Assembly (NCBI GenBank): GCA_963736175.1
Contig: CAVTNU010000026.1
Coordinates: 10,915-74,914 of the forward strand
From: Rhodoblastus sp963736175
GTDB taxonomy: Bacteria > Pseudomonadota > Alphaproteobacteria > Rhizobiales > Beijerinckiaceae
Length of the DNA stretch: 64,000 nt
Reading direction: 5' to 3'
The position numbers and the translations under genes were made by a program. Positions 25,362 through 34,848 of this stretch are shown one piece after another; within the stretch, counting starts at the first letter, position 1, and each line of letters begins with the position of its first letter. Below the pieces are notes generated by a model. The model made no database searches, was not told where the DNA came from, and saw nothing but the letters and a program-made list of their open reading frames with translations.

Positions 25362-27269
25362 ATGCTGGACGGCCTGCGCGTAATGTCGAAAAACTGGCTG
25401 GGCCGGGCGTTGCTGGGCGCGTTCGCCGGCCTGATCATCGTCGGCTTTGGCATTTTCGGCATTCGCGACGTGTTTTTTGGGTTTCGCGCCAATCGTCTGG
25501 CCGTTGTCGGCGACGAAGAGATCGGCGTCGCCGAATATCGCAACGCCTACCAGACCGATTTACAACGCATGCAGCGCCAGACTCGTCGTCCCATCACCAA
25601 CGAAGAAGCCCATGCGCGCGGCCTCGACGCGCAGGTCTTGGGACGCCTGATCGCCAATTCGGCGCTCGACCAGACCGCCGCCAAGCTGGGATTGGCGATG
25701 TCGGACGCCCAGGTGGCGAGCCTCATCGCGAAAGAACCGTCTTTCGCCGGCCCGAACGGCGCCTTCGATCAGAACCGTTTCAACGAGATATTGCGCGACA
25801 ACGGCTACACCGAGCGCAGCTTCGTGCGCGAACAACGCGCCTTGGCGCTGCGCCAGGAGCTGACCGAAACGGTGGCCGGGGCCGTGCTCGCGCCGAACGT
25901 TCTGCTCGCCGCGCTTAACCGCTACAGCAAGGAGACGCGCAAGGCCGATTATTTCGTGCTGCCCGCGCCCGACGCCGACGCAGGGCCCGCGCCCGATGAA
26001 AAAGCCGTGGCCGAATTCTACGAATTGCGCAGCGATGCGTTCCGCGCGCCCGAATATCGCAAGTTGACCTTATTGACGCTCTCGCCCGCCGCTCTCGCCA
26101 AACCGGACGCCGTCGCCGACGCCGTCGCCCAGAAGCTTTATGACAAGGTCAAGGACGAGCGTTTCGGTGCGCCGGAAAAGCGCGCGATCGAGCAGCTCGC
26201 CTTCGCAAGCGACGACGACGCCGCCAAGGCGAGCGCCAAGCTCAAAGCCGGCGCGCGGTTTGAGGACATCGCCGTCGATCCGCAATGGCGCGCGACGCGC
26301 GCCGATCTGGGCGTCCACGCCAAATCGGAAATATTCGATCCGGCGGTCGCCCAGGCGGCGTTCGCTCTGCCGGCTGGCGGCGTATCGGAGCCTATCGAAG
26401 GCAAATTCCACCCGGTCATTCTGCGCGTCAACAAGATCGAAGCCGCCAGCACCAAGCCGTTCAGCGACGTCGCCGCCCAGCTGAAAACCCAGATCGCCGA
26501 GAGCAATGCGCGCAATGACGCCCAGTCCTTGCATGACAAAATCGAGGATTTGCGCGCCAACGGCAAAACCCTGAGCGAAGCGGCGGCAGCGCTCGGTCTG
26601 ACGGCGCAAACGGTCGAGGCCAGCGATCCGACCGGCCTCGACAAGACAGGCAAGCCCATCGCCGGCCTTGCCGGTTCGCCCGATCTCCTTAAGGCGATTT
26701 TCGCCTCCGACGTCGGGGTCGACAACGACGCCGTTTCTAGCCGCGACGGCGGCTATTCCTGGTTCGAGATCGGCGCTGTCGAGCCCTCGCACATGCGTAA
26801 ACTCGACGAAGTGCGTCCCGAGGTGGAAAAAAGGCTGAAACTGGAGGACGCCCAACGCGCTCTCGCCGCCAAGGCCGCCGACCTCGTCAGGCAGCTGCAA
26901 AACGGCGCCACGCTCGAAAGCCTGGCCAAGGCGCAAGGCGATCTTGCGATCAAACACGCCGAGAACGTGCGCCGCAATGGCGGCGCCGGTCTGAGCAACG
27001 CCGCCGTGGCGCAGATATTCGGCGTCGCGGTCGATAACGCCGGCGCGGCGCTGGGCGATAACGGCTCGCGAATCGTCTTCAAGGTGATCGAGGCGAGCGT
27101 TCCGCCGCTCGACGTCAAGGCGAGCGACATTGTCGCCGCCATGCCGCAAATCAAACAGTCGATCGCCGAAGAGATGTTGAGCCAATATATTATCAAGGCC
27201 CAGGACGATCTCGGCGTCACGATCAATCGAGCGGCTTTGCGCGCCGCCACAGGCGCGGACGAACAATGA
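25362..27269 (+). CDS. PpiD-like periplasmic peptidyl-prolyl isomerase (SurA N-terminal and parvulin domains)
   Basis: A 635-residue protein anchored in the inner membrane by one helix (about residues 13-36) after a short cytoplasmic start, with the bulk in the periplasm. The SurA-type chaperone region (about 37-190) includes LIANSALDQTAAKLGLAMSD and FNEILRDNGYTERSFVREQ. A parvulin-like domain follows at about 250-360, containing DLGVHAKSEIFDPAV and AFALPAGGVSEPI. Such proteins assist folding of proteins leaving the Sec translocon. The parvulin domain is divergent, so isomerase activity is not assured. The stop overlaps the trpE start by four bases. Confidence 0.9.
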   Translation: MLDGLRVMSKNWLGRALLGAFAGLIIVGFGIFGIRDVFFGFRANRLAVVGDEEIGVAEYRNAYQTDLQRMQRQTRRPITNEEAHARGLDAQVLGRLIANSALDQTAAKLGLAMSDAQVASLIAKEPSFAGPNGAFDQNRFNEILRDNGYTERSFVREQRALALRQELTETVAGAVLAPNVLLAALNRYSKETRKADYFVLPAPDADAGPAPDEKAVAEFYELRSDAFRAPEYRKLTLLTLSPAALAKPDAVADAVAQKLYDKVKDERFGAPEKRAIEQLAFASDDDAAKASAKLKAGARFEDIAVDPQWRATRADLGVHAKSEIFDPAVAQAAFALPAGGVSEPIEGKFHPVILRVNKIEAASTKPFSDVAAQLKTQIAESNARNDAQSLHDKIEDLRANGKTLSEAAAALGLTAQTVEASDPTGLDKTGKPIAGLAGSPDLLKAIFASDVGVDNDAVSSRDGGYSWFEIGAVEPSHMRKLDEVRPEVEKRLKLEDAQRALAAKAADLVRQLQNGATLESLAKAQGDLAIKHAENVRRNGGAGLSNAAVAQIFGVAVDNAGAALGDNGSRIVFKVIEASVPPLDVKASDIVAAMPQIKQSIAEEMLSQYIIKAQDDLGVTINRAALRAATGADEQ

Positions 27270-28786
27270 TCGCCTCTCCCGATTTCGACGCCTTCGCCGC
27301 CGATTATGATCAGGGCCGCCCTTGCCTCGTCAGCGCCCTTCAGGTGGGCGATCTGGAAACGCCGGTTTCAGCCTTTCTGAAACTTTCGCAAGGTCGAAAA
27401 GGTAATATTTTTCTATTGGAATCGGTGGAAGGCGGCGCCGCGCGCGGCCGTTATTCAATGATCGGCCTTGATCCCGATGCGATTTTTCGCGTGCGCGGCC
27501 GCCTGACGGAAATCAACCGGAACGCGCGCCGCGACCTGAACGCCTACGAAACGAGCCGGGAAAAGCCGTTGATCGCCTTGCGGGCCTTTCTGACGGAATC
27601 GGCTATTCCCGGCCGCCCGGACCTGCCGCCGATGGCGGCCGGCGTGTTCGGTTATCTGGGCTACGACATGGTGCGGGAGATGGAGCGGCTCGAACTGGCC
27701 AAACCCGATGCGATCGGCACGCCCGACGCCATGCTGATCCGTCCGACGGCGATGGTGGTGTTCGATACCGTCAAAGACGAGATCAGCATCGTCACGCCCG
27801 TACGTCCGGCCGCCGGCGTCAACGCGAAAGCCGCCTATGAAAGCGCGTTGGCGCGCCTTGATGCGGTTTGCGAGGTGCTTGACGGACCGTTGACGCATCA
27901 AACGCCCGGCGTTGATCCGCATCTTCGCGCCGTCGCGCCCGTTTCCAACACCAGCGAGGGACGCTTCAAGGAAATCGTCGAACGCGCCAAGGATTACATC
28001 AAGGCCGGCGACATTTTTCAGGTCGTTCTTTCGCAGCGGTTCACCGCGCCGTTCGATCTGCCCGCTTTCGCGCTCTATCGCGCGTTGCGCCGGGTCAATC
28101 CGGCCCCCTATCTGAGCTTTCTTGATTTCGGCGACTTTCAGATCGTCTGCTCCAGTCCGGAAATTCTGGTGCGCGCGCGCGAAGGCAAAGTGACGATCCG
28201 CCCCATCGCCGGCACCAGATGGCGCGGCAAGACGGCGCAGGAAGACGAAAACCTGGCGCGAGAACTCCTCGCCGACGAAAAGGAGCGCGCCGAACACCTG
28301 ATGCTGCTCGACCTCGGCCGCAACGATGTGGGCCGCGTCGCCGAAATCGGCACAGTGAAAGTCACCGAAAAATTCGCGGTCGAGCGCTACAGCCACGTCA
28401 TGCACATCGTGTCCAACGTCGAAGGCAAGCTCGATCCGCGCCATGACGTCATCGACGCGCTATGCGCCGGCTTTCCCGCCGGCACCGTGTCGGGCGCGCC
28501 GAAAGTGCGGGCGATGGAGATCATCGACGAGCTGGAAACCGACAAGCGCGGCATTTACGGCGGCTGTATCGGCTATTTCGGCGCTTCCGGCGAAATGGAC
28601 ACCTGCATCGTTCTGCGCACCTCCGTCGTCAAGGACGGCAAGATGCACGTGCAGGCCGGCGCGGGCATTGTCCACGATTCAAACGCCGACGCGGAACAGA
28701 ACGAGTGCGTCAACAAGGCCAAAGCGCTGTTCCGCGCGGCGGAAGAGGCCGTGCGTTTCGCCGCGTCCGCCAAACGCGGGCAGTAA
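27266..28786 (+). CDS. trpE: Anthranilate synthase component I
   Basis: A 506-residue enzyme converting chorismate and ammonia (from the TrpG amidotransferase) to anthranilate. The N-terminal tryptophan-feedback motif LLES is at about residues 50-53. The C-terminal catalytic stretch includes IAGTRWRGKTAQEDE and GTVSGAPKVRAMEIIDELE. The ATG overlaps the stop of the ppiD-like gene (ATGA), so the two are translationally coupled and there is no room for a leader-peptide attenuator in front of trpE. No trpG follows; the next gene is a helicase, so the amidotransferase must be elsewhere. Confidence 0.96.
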   Translation: MIASPDFDAFAADYDQGRPCLVSALQVGDLETPVSAFLKLSQGRKGNIFLLESVEGGAARGRYSMIGLDPDAIFRVRGRLTEINRNARRDLNAYETSREKPLIALRAFLTESAIPGRPDLPPMAAGVFGYLGYDMVREMERLELAKPDAIGTPDAMLIRPTAMVVFDTVKDEISIVTPVRPAAGVNAKAAYESALARLDAVCEVLDGPLTHQTPGVDPHLRAVAPVSNTSEGRFKEIVERAKDYIKAGDIFQVVLSQRFTAPFDLPAFALYRALRRVNPAPYLSFLDFGDFQIVCSSPEILVRAREGKVTIRPIAGTRWRGKTAQEDENLARELLADEKERAEHLMLLDLGRNDVGRVAEIGTVKVTEKFAVERYSHVMHIVSNVEGKLDPRHDVIDALCAGFPAGTVSGAPKVRAMEIIDELETDKRGIYGGCIGYFGASGEMDTCIVLRTSVVKDGKMHVQAGAGIVHDSNADAEQNECVNKAKALFRAAEEAVRFAASAKRGQ

Positions 28787-28882
28787 GGCGGCGTCCGTCG
28801 CGTTTTCACAAAACCGGAGCCCCTCGCATTTCCTGTCGATTGCGAGCGATCAGGGTCCGGCGACAAGAGATCGGTTGATCCT

Positions 28883-30673
28883 GTGACTTTATTCAACGCT
28901 AGGCCAATGCTGGCGCGCGCTCTGACCGAGCGCCAATATACGCAGCCAACGCCCGTGCAATCCGCCGTCCTGCGTCAGGACGCGCAAGGCCGCGACATTC
29001 TCGTCTCGGCGCAGACCGGTTCGGGCAAGACCGTCGCCTACGGATTGGCGATAGCCGACGACCTGTTCGGCGTCGACGAGGCGCTGCCCGCCGCAGGGGC
29101 GCCGCTGGCGCTCGTCATCGCCCCGACGCGCGAACTGGCGCTGCAGGTCGCGCGCGAACTGGAGTGGTTGTACGCCTACGCTGGCGCGCGCATCGCCACC
29201 TGCGTCGGCGGCATGGACCCGCGCGCCGAACGGCGTCGCCTGGCCGATGGCGCCCACATCGTCGTCGGCACGCCCGGGCGCCTGCGCGATCAGATCGAAC
29301 GCGGCGGCCTCAAAGCCGCGAGCCTTTCCGCCATCATCCTCGATGAGGCTGACGAAATGCTCGATATGGGCTTTCGCGAAGATCTCGAATTCATTCTTGA
29401 CGCGGCGTCGGCCGAGCGGCGCATCCTGCTGTTCTCCGCAACTATGCCGAAGGCCATTGAAACATTGGCCCGGCGCTACCAGCGCGCCGCCGTGCGCATC
29501 GAGGTCTCCGGCGAAGCAGCCGGCCACGCCGACATCGAATACCGCGCCGTCCGCATCGATCCGCGCGAGTGCGAACATGTCGTGGTCAATCTGCTGCGTT
29601 TCTATGAGGCGCAGACCGCCATCGTCTTCTGCAATACCCGCGAGAGCGTGCGTCATCTGCACGCGACCCTGGTCGAACGCGGTTTTTCCGCCACGCTTTT
29701 GTCCGGCGAATTGAGCCAGCACGAGCGCAATCATTCGATGCAGGCGTTGCGCGACGGGCGCGCGCGGGTGTGCGTCGCCACCGACGTCGCGGCGCGCGGC
29801 ATCGATCTGCCCAATCTCGGCCTCGTCATTCACGCCGATCTGCCGCACGACGCCGAAGCCTTGCAGCATCGTTCCGGACGCACCGGACGCGCGGGCAAAA
29901 AGGGCGTCAGCGTCATCCTCGCCTCGCCGTCGCGCCGACGGCGCGCCGAACACATGCTGCAACAGGCCAATGTCGCCGCCGAATGGCGCGGCCCGCCGAC
30001 CGCCGAAGACATCGCCGCGCTCGATCGACAAAGACTGCTGGCCGATCCGCTGCTGAGCGAAGCGCCGGCGCCGGAGGACATCGAACTGGCCAAGGCGCTG
30101 CTCGAAGGCCGCGCGCCTGAAGAAATCGCCGCCGCCCTCGCCAAGGTTCTGCGCGCCCGCTTGCCGGCGACCGAGGACGTGAACGATCCGGGCGAGTCTT
30201 CCGGCCGCCGTCGCGATGCGCGCGCGCCGGCGCCGGGCAGGGATTCGCCAATCGATTTCGGCCCTGGGCCGAGCCGCGGCGCGAAAGCGCATAAGGAGCC
30301 GATGCCTGGAGCCGTCTGGTTCCGTCTCGACATCGGCCGCGCCCGCAAGGCCGACCCGAAATGGCTACTGCCCATGCTCTGCCGCAAGGGCGGCGTGGCG
30401 CGCGAAGACATCGGCGCGATCCGCATTTTCGATCAGGACACGAAAGTCGAGATCGCCGGCCCGGCGGCGAAAGGCTTTTTGAAAAGCATGCGCCGTCCGG
30501 GCGGCGACAATATCGGCGTCGAACGCATCGGCGACGACGCCGGGCAAATCCCTGCCGCGCCGAAAAGGGACTTTGCGAAACCGAAAAAGGATTTCGCCAA
30601 GCCGAAATTCCAGGATCTGGCCGCCAACCCCGCGCCATTCAAGAAAAAAGCCAAGAAGCCGCCAAGGGACTGA
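28883..30673 (+). CDS. DEAD-box RNA helicase with C-terminal DbpA-type RNA-binding domain
   Basis: A 596-residue ATP-dependent RNA helicase. Motifs in order are AQTGSGKT (I), PTRELALQ (Ia), DEADEMLDMGF (II), SAT (III), ATDVAARGID (V) and HRSGRTGRAG (VI). A linker of about 60 residues leads to a DbpA/CsdA-like RNA-binding fold near residues 470-540 (WFRLDIGRARKADPKWLLP and VEIAGPAAKGFLKSM). A short Lys/Phe repeat tail follows (KRDFAKPKKDFAKPKF). A role in ribosome assembly or cold-adapted RNA remodelling fits the family. The start is GTG; upstream ribosome-binding signal is weak. Confidence 0.94.
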   Translation: MTLFNARPMLARALTERQYTQPTPVQSAVLRQDAQGRDILVSAQTGSGKTVAYGLAIADDLFGVDEALPAAGAPLALVIAPTRELALQVARELEWLYAYAGARIATCVGGMDPRAERRRLADGAHIVVGTPGRLRDQIERGGLKAASLSAIILDEADEMLDMGFREDLEFILDAASAERRILLFSATMPKAIETLARRYQRAAVRIEVSGEAAGHADIEYRAVRIDPRECEHVVVNLLRFYEAQTAIVFCNTRESVRHLHATLVERGFSATLLSGELSQHERNHSMQALRDGRARVCVATDVAARGIDLPNLGLVIHADLPHDAEALQHRSGRTGRAGKKGVSVILASPSRRRRAEHMLQQANVAAEWRGPPTAEDIAALDRQRLLADPLLSEAPAPEDIELAKALLEGRAPEEIAAALAKVLRARLPATEDVNDPGESSGRRRDARAPAPGRDSPIDFGPGPSRGAKAHKEPMPGAVWFRLDIGRARKADPKWLLPMLCRKGGVAREDIGAIRIFDQDTKVEIAGPAAKGFLKSMRRPGGDNIGVERIGDDAGQIPAAPKRDFAKPKKDFAKPKFQDLAANPAPFKKKAKKPPRD

Positions 30674-30707
30674 TTTTTCGTCCGCAACGCCCTCCGCCGC
30701 AAGAAAG

Positions 30708-30732
30708 ATTGCGCTTCAGTCATTTGCGCAAT
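30708..30732. promoter_or_regulatory. Inverted repeat upstream of bioB
   Basis: ATTGCGC (30708-30714) and GCGCAAT (30726-30732) are perfect seven-base inverted arms with an 11-base spacer, 79 bases before the bioB start and 35 bases after the helicase stop. It may be a regulatory site for the biotin operon or a weak structure ending the helicase transcript. I see no TTATCTATAA-like BioR box in the gap. Confidence 0.35.
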
Positions 30733-30811
30733 AGGAATTGCCGGAAATCGCCCACCCTGAACTCGGCCGGCGCTCGTCGTCGCCCGAGCCGGACCTGTTA
30801 GAAGGATCGAC

Positions 30812-31807
30812 ATGACCGCAACCGCCGCCGTCGCCGCCGCAAAGCCCCAGACGGCCCGCCAGGAATGGACTTTGGCGCGGGCCAAGGCGCTTTACGCTCT
30901 GCCCTTCAACGATCTCCTGTTCGAGGCGCAGACCGCGCACCGCCGCCATTTCGACCCCAACAAGGTGCAGGTATCGCGCCTGTTGTCGATCAAGACCGGC
31001 GGTTGCGCCGAAGACTGCGGCTATTGCGGCCAGTCGGCGAAGACCGAGGACGGGGTGAAGGCTTCGAAACTGTTGGAGGTCGAGCGCGTCCTGAACGAGG
31101 CGAAAAAAGCCAAGGACGGCGGCGCCACCCGCTATTGCATGGGCGCGGCCTGGCGCAGCCCCAAGGACCGCGACATGGAAAGCGTGATCGCCATGGTCGA
31201 AGGGGTCAAGGCGCTCGGCATGGAAACCTGCATGACGCTCGGCATGTTGACCAAGGATCAGGCGACGCGCCTGAAAGACGCCGGCCTCGACTATTACAAT
31301 CACAATCTCGACACGTCCGAGCGTTTCTACCCCGAAATCATCTCGACCCGCACTTTCGCGGACCGGCTCGACACGTTGGAGCTGGTGCGCGAGGCCGGCA
31401 TCAAACTTTGCGCCGGCGGTATTCTGGGCATGGGCGAGACCGTCGACGACCGGCTCGATATGCTCGTGACGCTGGCCAACATGCCGACGCCGCCCGAGAG
31501 CGTGCCGATCAATCTGCTGATCCCCATTCCCGGCACCAAACTGGCGAACGCCGAGGCGGTCGATCCCTTCGATTTCGTGCGCGCCATCGCGATGGCCCGC
31601 ATCATGATGCCCGCCTCCCATGTCCGGCTTTCGGCCGGGCGTTCGGACATGTCGGACGAAATGCAGGCTCTGTGCTTTTTCGCCGGGGCCAATTCGATCT
31701 TCATCGGCGAAACCCTGCTCACCGCCGACAATCCGGGCGAGGATCACGACGCCGATTTGTTCCGCCGTCTCGGCGTTTCCGCTGAGGAACTGGAACTCTC
31801 ACGATGA
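30812..31807 (+). CDS. bioB: Biotin synthase
   Basis: A radical SAM enzyme inserting sulfur into dethiobiotin. The 4Fe-4S motif is CAEDCGYC (Cys65, Cys69, Cys72), followed by GQSAK. Ligands of the auxiliary 2Fe-2S cluster lie in the barrel (RYCMGAAWRSPKDRD, METCMTLGML). It has 331 residues. AAGGA precedes the ATG. It is the first gene of a tight bioB-bioF-bioD-bioA operon; its stop overlaps the bioF start by four bases. Confidence 0.98.
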   Translation: MTATAAVAAAKPQTARQEWTLARAKALYALPFNDLLFEAQTAHRRHFDPNKVQVSRLLSIKTGGCAEDCGYCGQSAKTEDGVKASKLLEVERVLNEAKKAKDGGATRYCMGAAWRSPKDRDMESVIAMVEGVKALGMETCMTLGMLTKDQATRLKDAGLDYYNHNLDTSERFYPEIISTRTFADRLDTLELVREAGIKLCAGGILGMGETVDDRLDMLVTLANMPTPPESVPINLLIPIPGTKLANAEAVDPFDFVRAIAMARIMMPASHVRLSAGRSDMSDEMQALCFFAGANSIFIGETLLTADNPGEDHDADLFRRLGVSAEELELSR

Positions 31808-32937
31808 ACCGATCGCCTTTGGCGTTCTTCCAGGCCGATCTCGCGGAATTGGAACGCCAGGCGCGATTACGGAGTCTGGCGCCGCGCGACGGCGTCGACT
31901 TCGCCTCCAACGACTATCTGGGCCTCGCCAACTCGCCGCGCCTGGCGAAAGCCGTGGCGGCCGCCATCGAGCGCGGCGTTCCGGTCGGCTCCGGCGGCTC
32001 GCGTCTATTGCGCGGCAACCATAGCGAGCACGAGGCGCTTGAGGCGCAGGCCGCGCGCTTTTTCCGCGCGCAGGCCTGTCTTTATTTCGGCTCGGGATAC
32101 AGCGCCAACGTCGCGCTGCTGTCGACCCTGCCGCAGCGCGGCGACCTTCTGGTCTACGACGAGTTGATACACGCCTCGTCGCACGAGGGACGAAGGCTCG
32201 GCCGCGCCGGCGCGCAAGCCGTCCGTCACGGCGATCCGCAGGCATTTTCCGACGCGATCCGAGCCTGGCGCCAGAGCGGCGGCAAGGGCGTCGTCTGGAT
32301 GGCGGTCGAAAGCCTCTATTCGATGGACGGCGACCGCGCCCCGCTCGACGATCTGCTCGCCATAGCCGACGCCAATGATGGCGTGCTGATCATCGACGAA
32401 GCGCACGCGACCGGCGTGTTCGGCCGGCAAGGCCGCGGACTGGCCGACCGATTTGAAGGTCGCGACAACGTCATCACGCTGCACACCTGCGGCAAAGCGC
32501 TCGGCGCCTCCGGCGCGCTGGCGCTCGGCGCCAGGACCTATATCGATTTCCTCGTCAATCGCGCCCGCCCGTTCATATTCGCCACCGCGCCCTCGCCGCT
32601 GATGGCGGCGGCGGTCGCCGAAAGCTTGAACATCCTCGCCGAGGAGCCGGAGCGGCGCAGCGCCCTTGCCGCCCGGATCGAAACCGCCGAGCGCGGTCTG
32701 GCGCGTTTCGGCTTGCCCGCCAGCGACTCGCAGATCATTCCGGTCATCCTCGGCTCCGTCGAGCGGACCATGGCGGTCGCCGCAAGGCTGCGCGAGGCCG
32801 GCTTCGATTGTCGGCCGATCCGGCCGCCGACCGTGCCCGAAGGCGCCTCGCGTCTGCGCGTCTCGCTGACTCTGAATGTCGACATCGCCGACGTCGAGGC
32901 GCTGACCTCGGCCATCGGCGGCGCCTTGGCCGCCTGA
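31804..32937 (+). CDS. bioF: 8-amino-7-oxononanoate synthase
   Basis: A PLP-dependent enzyme condensing pimeloyl-ACP (or pimeloyl-CoA) with alanine, the first ring-forming step of biotin synthesis. It has 377 residues. The PLP lysine is in TLHTCGKALGASGAL, with the Asp/His contacts in IIDEAHATGVFG and the early motif FASNDYLGLA. Its ATG overlaps the bioB stop. Confidence 0.97.
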   Translation: MNRSPLAFFQADLAELERQARLRSLAPRDGVDFASNDYLGLANSPRLAKAVAAAIERGVPVGSGGSRLLRGNHSEHEALEAQAARFFRAQACLYFGSGYSANVALLSTLPQRGDLLVYDELIHASSHEGRRLGRAGAQAVRHGDPQAFSDAIRAWRQSGGKGVVWMAVESLYSMDGDRAPLDDLLAIADANDGVLIIDEAHATGVFGRQGRGLADRFEGRDNVITLHTCGKALGASGALALGARTYIDFLVNRARPFIFATAPSPLMAAAVAESLNILAEEPERRSALAARIETAERGLARFGLPASDSQIIPVILGSVERTMAVAARLREAGFDCRPIRPPTVPEGASRLRVSLTLNVDIADVEALTSAIGGALAA

Positions 32938-32940
32938 GCG

Positions 32941-33573
32941 ATGGCGGCGCAGCGCCTTATCGTCGTTGGAACCGACACCGGCGTCGGCAAGACCGTTTTC
33001 GCCGCCGCCCTGAGCGACGCGCTCGACGCGTATTACTGGAAGCCGGTGCAGTCGGGCCTGGACGAGGAAACCGACAGCCAATGCGTGGCGCGCCTCGCTC
33101 CCGCCGTCGCGGACAAAATCCTGCCTGAAGCCTATCGGCTGCATGCGCCGCTCTCCCCCCATCTATCGGCCGAACGCGACGGAGTGACGATTGATCCGCA
33201 AAGACTCGACCCGCGCGCCCTGCCCGCCCCGCTGGTCGTCGAGGCGGCGGGCGGCCTGCTCGCGCCCTTGACGCGCCAGCTTTTGACCATCGACCTGATC
33301 GCCCGCTGGAGCCTTCCCGTTGTCCTTTGTTCGCGCACTGCGCTTGGCGCGATCAATCACGCCCTGTTGAGCGTCGAAGCCTTGCGGGCGCGCCGGATCG
33401 CGTTGCTCGGCATAGCCTTCATCGGCGATGACAGACCGGACACGATGAAGACCATCGCCGACTTTTCCGGCGCGAAAGGCCTTGGCCGGCTTCCCATGTT
33501 GAATCCGTTGACGCCCGATAATCTGGCTTCCGCTTTCGCCGAAAATTTCCGTCCGGAGGATTTTTCGTCATGA
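32941..33573 (+). CDS. bioD: Dethiobiotin synthetase
   Basis: An ATP-dependent carboxylase closing the ureido ring of dethiobiotin from 7,8-diaminopelargonate. The P-loop is VGTDTGVGKTVFAAAL at the N-terminus, with YWKPVQSGLDEETDS next and the substrate strand VVEAAGGLLAPL. It has 210 residues. It begins three bases after the bioF stop and overlaps the bioA start by four bases. Confidence 0.96.
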   Translation: MAAQRLIVVGTDTGVGKTVFAAALSDALDAYYWKPVQSGLDEETDSQCVARLAPAVADKILPEAYRLHAPLSPHLSAERDGVTIDPQRLDPRALPAPLVVEAAGGLLAPLTRQLLTIDLIARWSLPVVLCSRTALGAINHALLSVEALRARRIALLGIAFIGDDRPDTMKTIADFSGAKGLGRLPMLNPLTPDNLASAFAENFRPEDFSS

Positions 33574-34826
33574 GCCGCTCAGCCGTCTGGCGCCCGTTCA
33601 CGCAGCACGCCGTCGAACCCGAGCCGCTGCTGATCGCGCGTAGCGAGGGAGCGTTTTTTGAAACCGCGGCGGGACGCAAAATTTTCGACGGTATTTCGTC
33701 ATGGTGGGTGACGACGCACGGCCACCGCCATCCCGCCATCATGCAAGCGATCCGCACGGCGAGCGAACAGCTCGATCAAATCATCTTCGCCGGATTGACG
33801 CACGAGCCGGCTGAGCGGCTCGCGCAAAAACTGACCGCTCTCGCGCCGCCCGGCCTCGATTATGTGTTTTATTCCGATTCCGGTTCGACCAGCGTCGAGG
33901 TCGCGCTGAAAATGGCGCTCGGCTATTTCGTCCATCGCGGCGAAAAACGCACGAAAATCATCGTCATGCAGCACTCCTATCATGGCGACACGATCGGCGC
34001 GATGAGCGTGGGCGAACGCGGCGTGTTCAACGCCCCTTACGATCCGCTGTTGTTCGCGGTCGAAACCATTCCATTCCCGACGGCCGGCGCCGAACAGGCC
34101 ACGCTGGACGCGCTGGAGCGGGCCTTGGCCGACAAGAGCGCCGCCGCCTTGATCGTCGAACCGCTGATTTTGGGCGCCGGCGGCATGAAAATCTATGCGC
34201 CGAAAATCCTCGCGAGGATGCGCGAAATGGTCGCCGCGTCAGGCGCGTTGTTCATCGCCGACGAGGTGATGACCGGCTGGGGCCGCACGGGAACGCTGTT
34301 CGCCTGCGAACAGGCGGGCGTCAGCCCCGATATTCTATGCACGTCGAAAGGCTTGACCGGCGGCGCCGTTCCGCTCGCCGCGACGTTGGCGAAAGCGGAA
34401 ATCTTCGACGCGCATTATTCGCTGGACCGCTCGCGCGCCTTTTTCCACTCCAGCTCCTATACGGCCAATCCGATCGCCTGCGCGGCCGGCCTCGCCAATG
34501 TCGGAGTGTGGGAAAATGAACCGGCGCGCGAGCAAGTCGCCGCGCTCTGCGCCCTGCAGGAAGCGGGGCTCAAGACGCTCGAAGGCGACGCGCGTTTTGA
34601 AAATCACCGCCGCTGTGGCACGATCGCGGCGCTCGATCTCAAGGTCGAAGGCGCCGGCTACCTGGCCGAGGCCGGCCTTAAATTGCGGGCGTTTTTCCTT
34701 GAGCGCGACCTGTTCTTGCGGCCGTTGGGCAATACGATCTACGTCATGCCGCCCTATTGCGCGACGGGCGCCGATCTCGATCGCGTCTACAAAGCCATTG
34801 CCGAAGCGCCGGAAGCGGCAGCCTGA
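33570..34826 (+). CDS. bioA: Adenosylmethionine-8-amino-7-oxononanoate aminotransferase
   Basis: A PLP-dependent class III aminotransferase making 7,8-diaminopelargonate with S-adenosylmethionine as the usual amino donor. It has 418 residues. Motifs include WRPFTQH near the start, SDSGSTSVEVALKMA, HSYHGDTIGAMSV, the Asp contact in FIADEVMTGWGRTG and the PLP lysine in LCTSKGLTGG. It is the last gene of the operon and faces a convergent small gene. Confidence 0.97.
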   Translation: MSRSAVWRPFTQHAVEPEPLLIARSEGAFFETAAGRKIFDGISSWWVTTHGHRHPAIMQAIRTASEQLDQIIFAGLTHEPAERLAQKLTALAPPGLDYVFYSDSGSTSVEVALKMALGYFVHRGEKRTKIIVMQHSYHGDTIGAMSVGERGVFNAPYDPLLFAVETIPFPTAGAEQATLDALERALADKSAAALIVEPLILGAGGMKIYAPKILARMREMVAASGALFIADEVMTGWGRTGTLFACEQAGVSPDILCTSKGLTGGAVPLAATLAKAEIFDAHYSLDRSRAFFHSSSYTANPIACAAGLANVGVWENEPAREQVAALCALQEAGLKTLEGDARFENHRRCGTIAALDLKVEGAGYLAEAGLKLRAFFLERDLFLRPLGNTIYVMPPYCATGADLDRVYKAIAEAPEAAA

Positions 34827-34848
34827 CGCCCGGACTGCGACGCGCATG

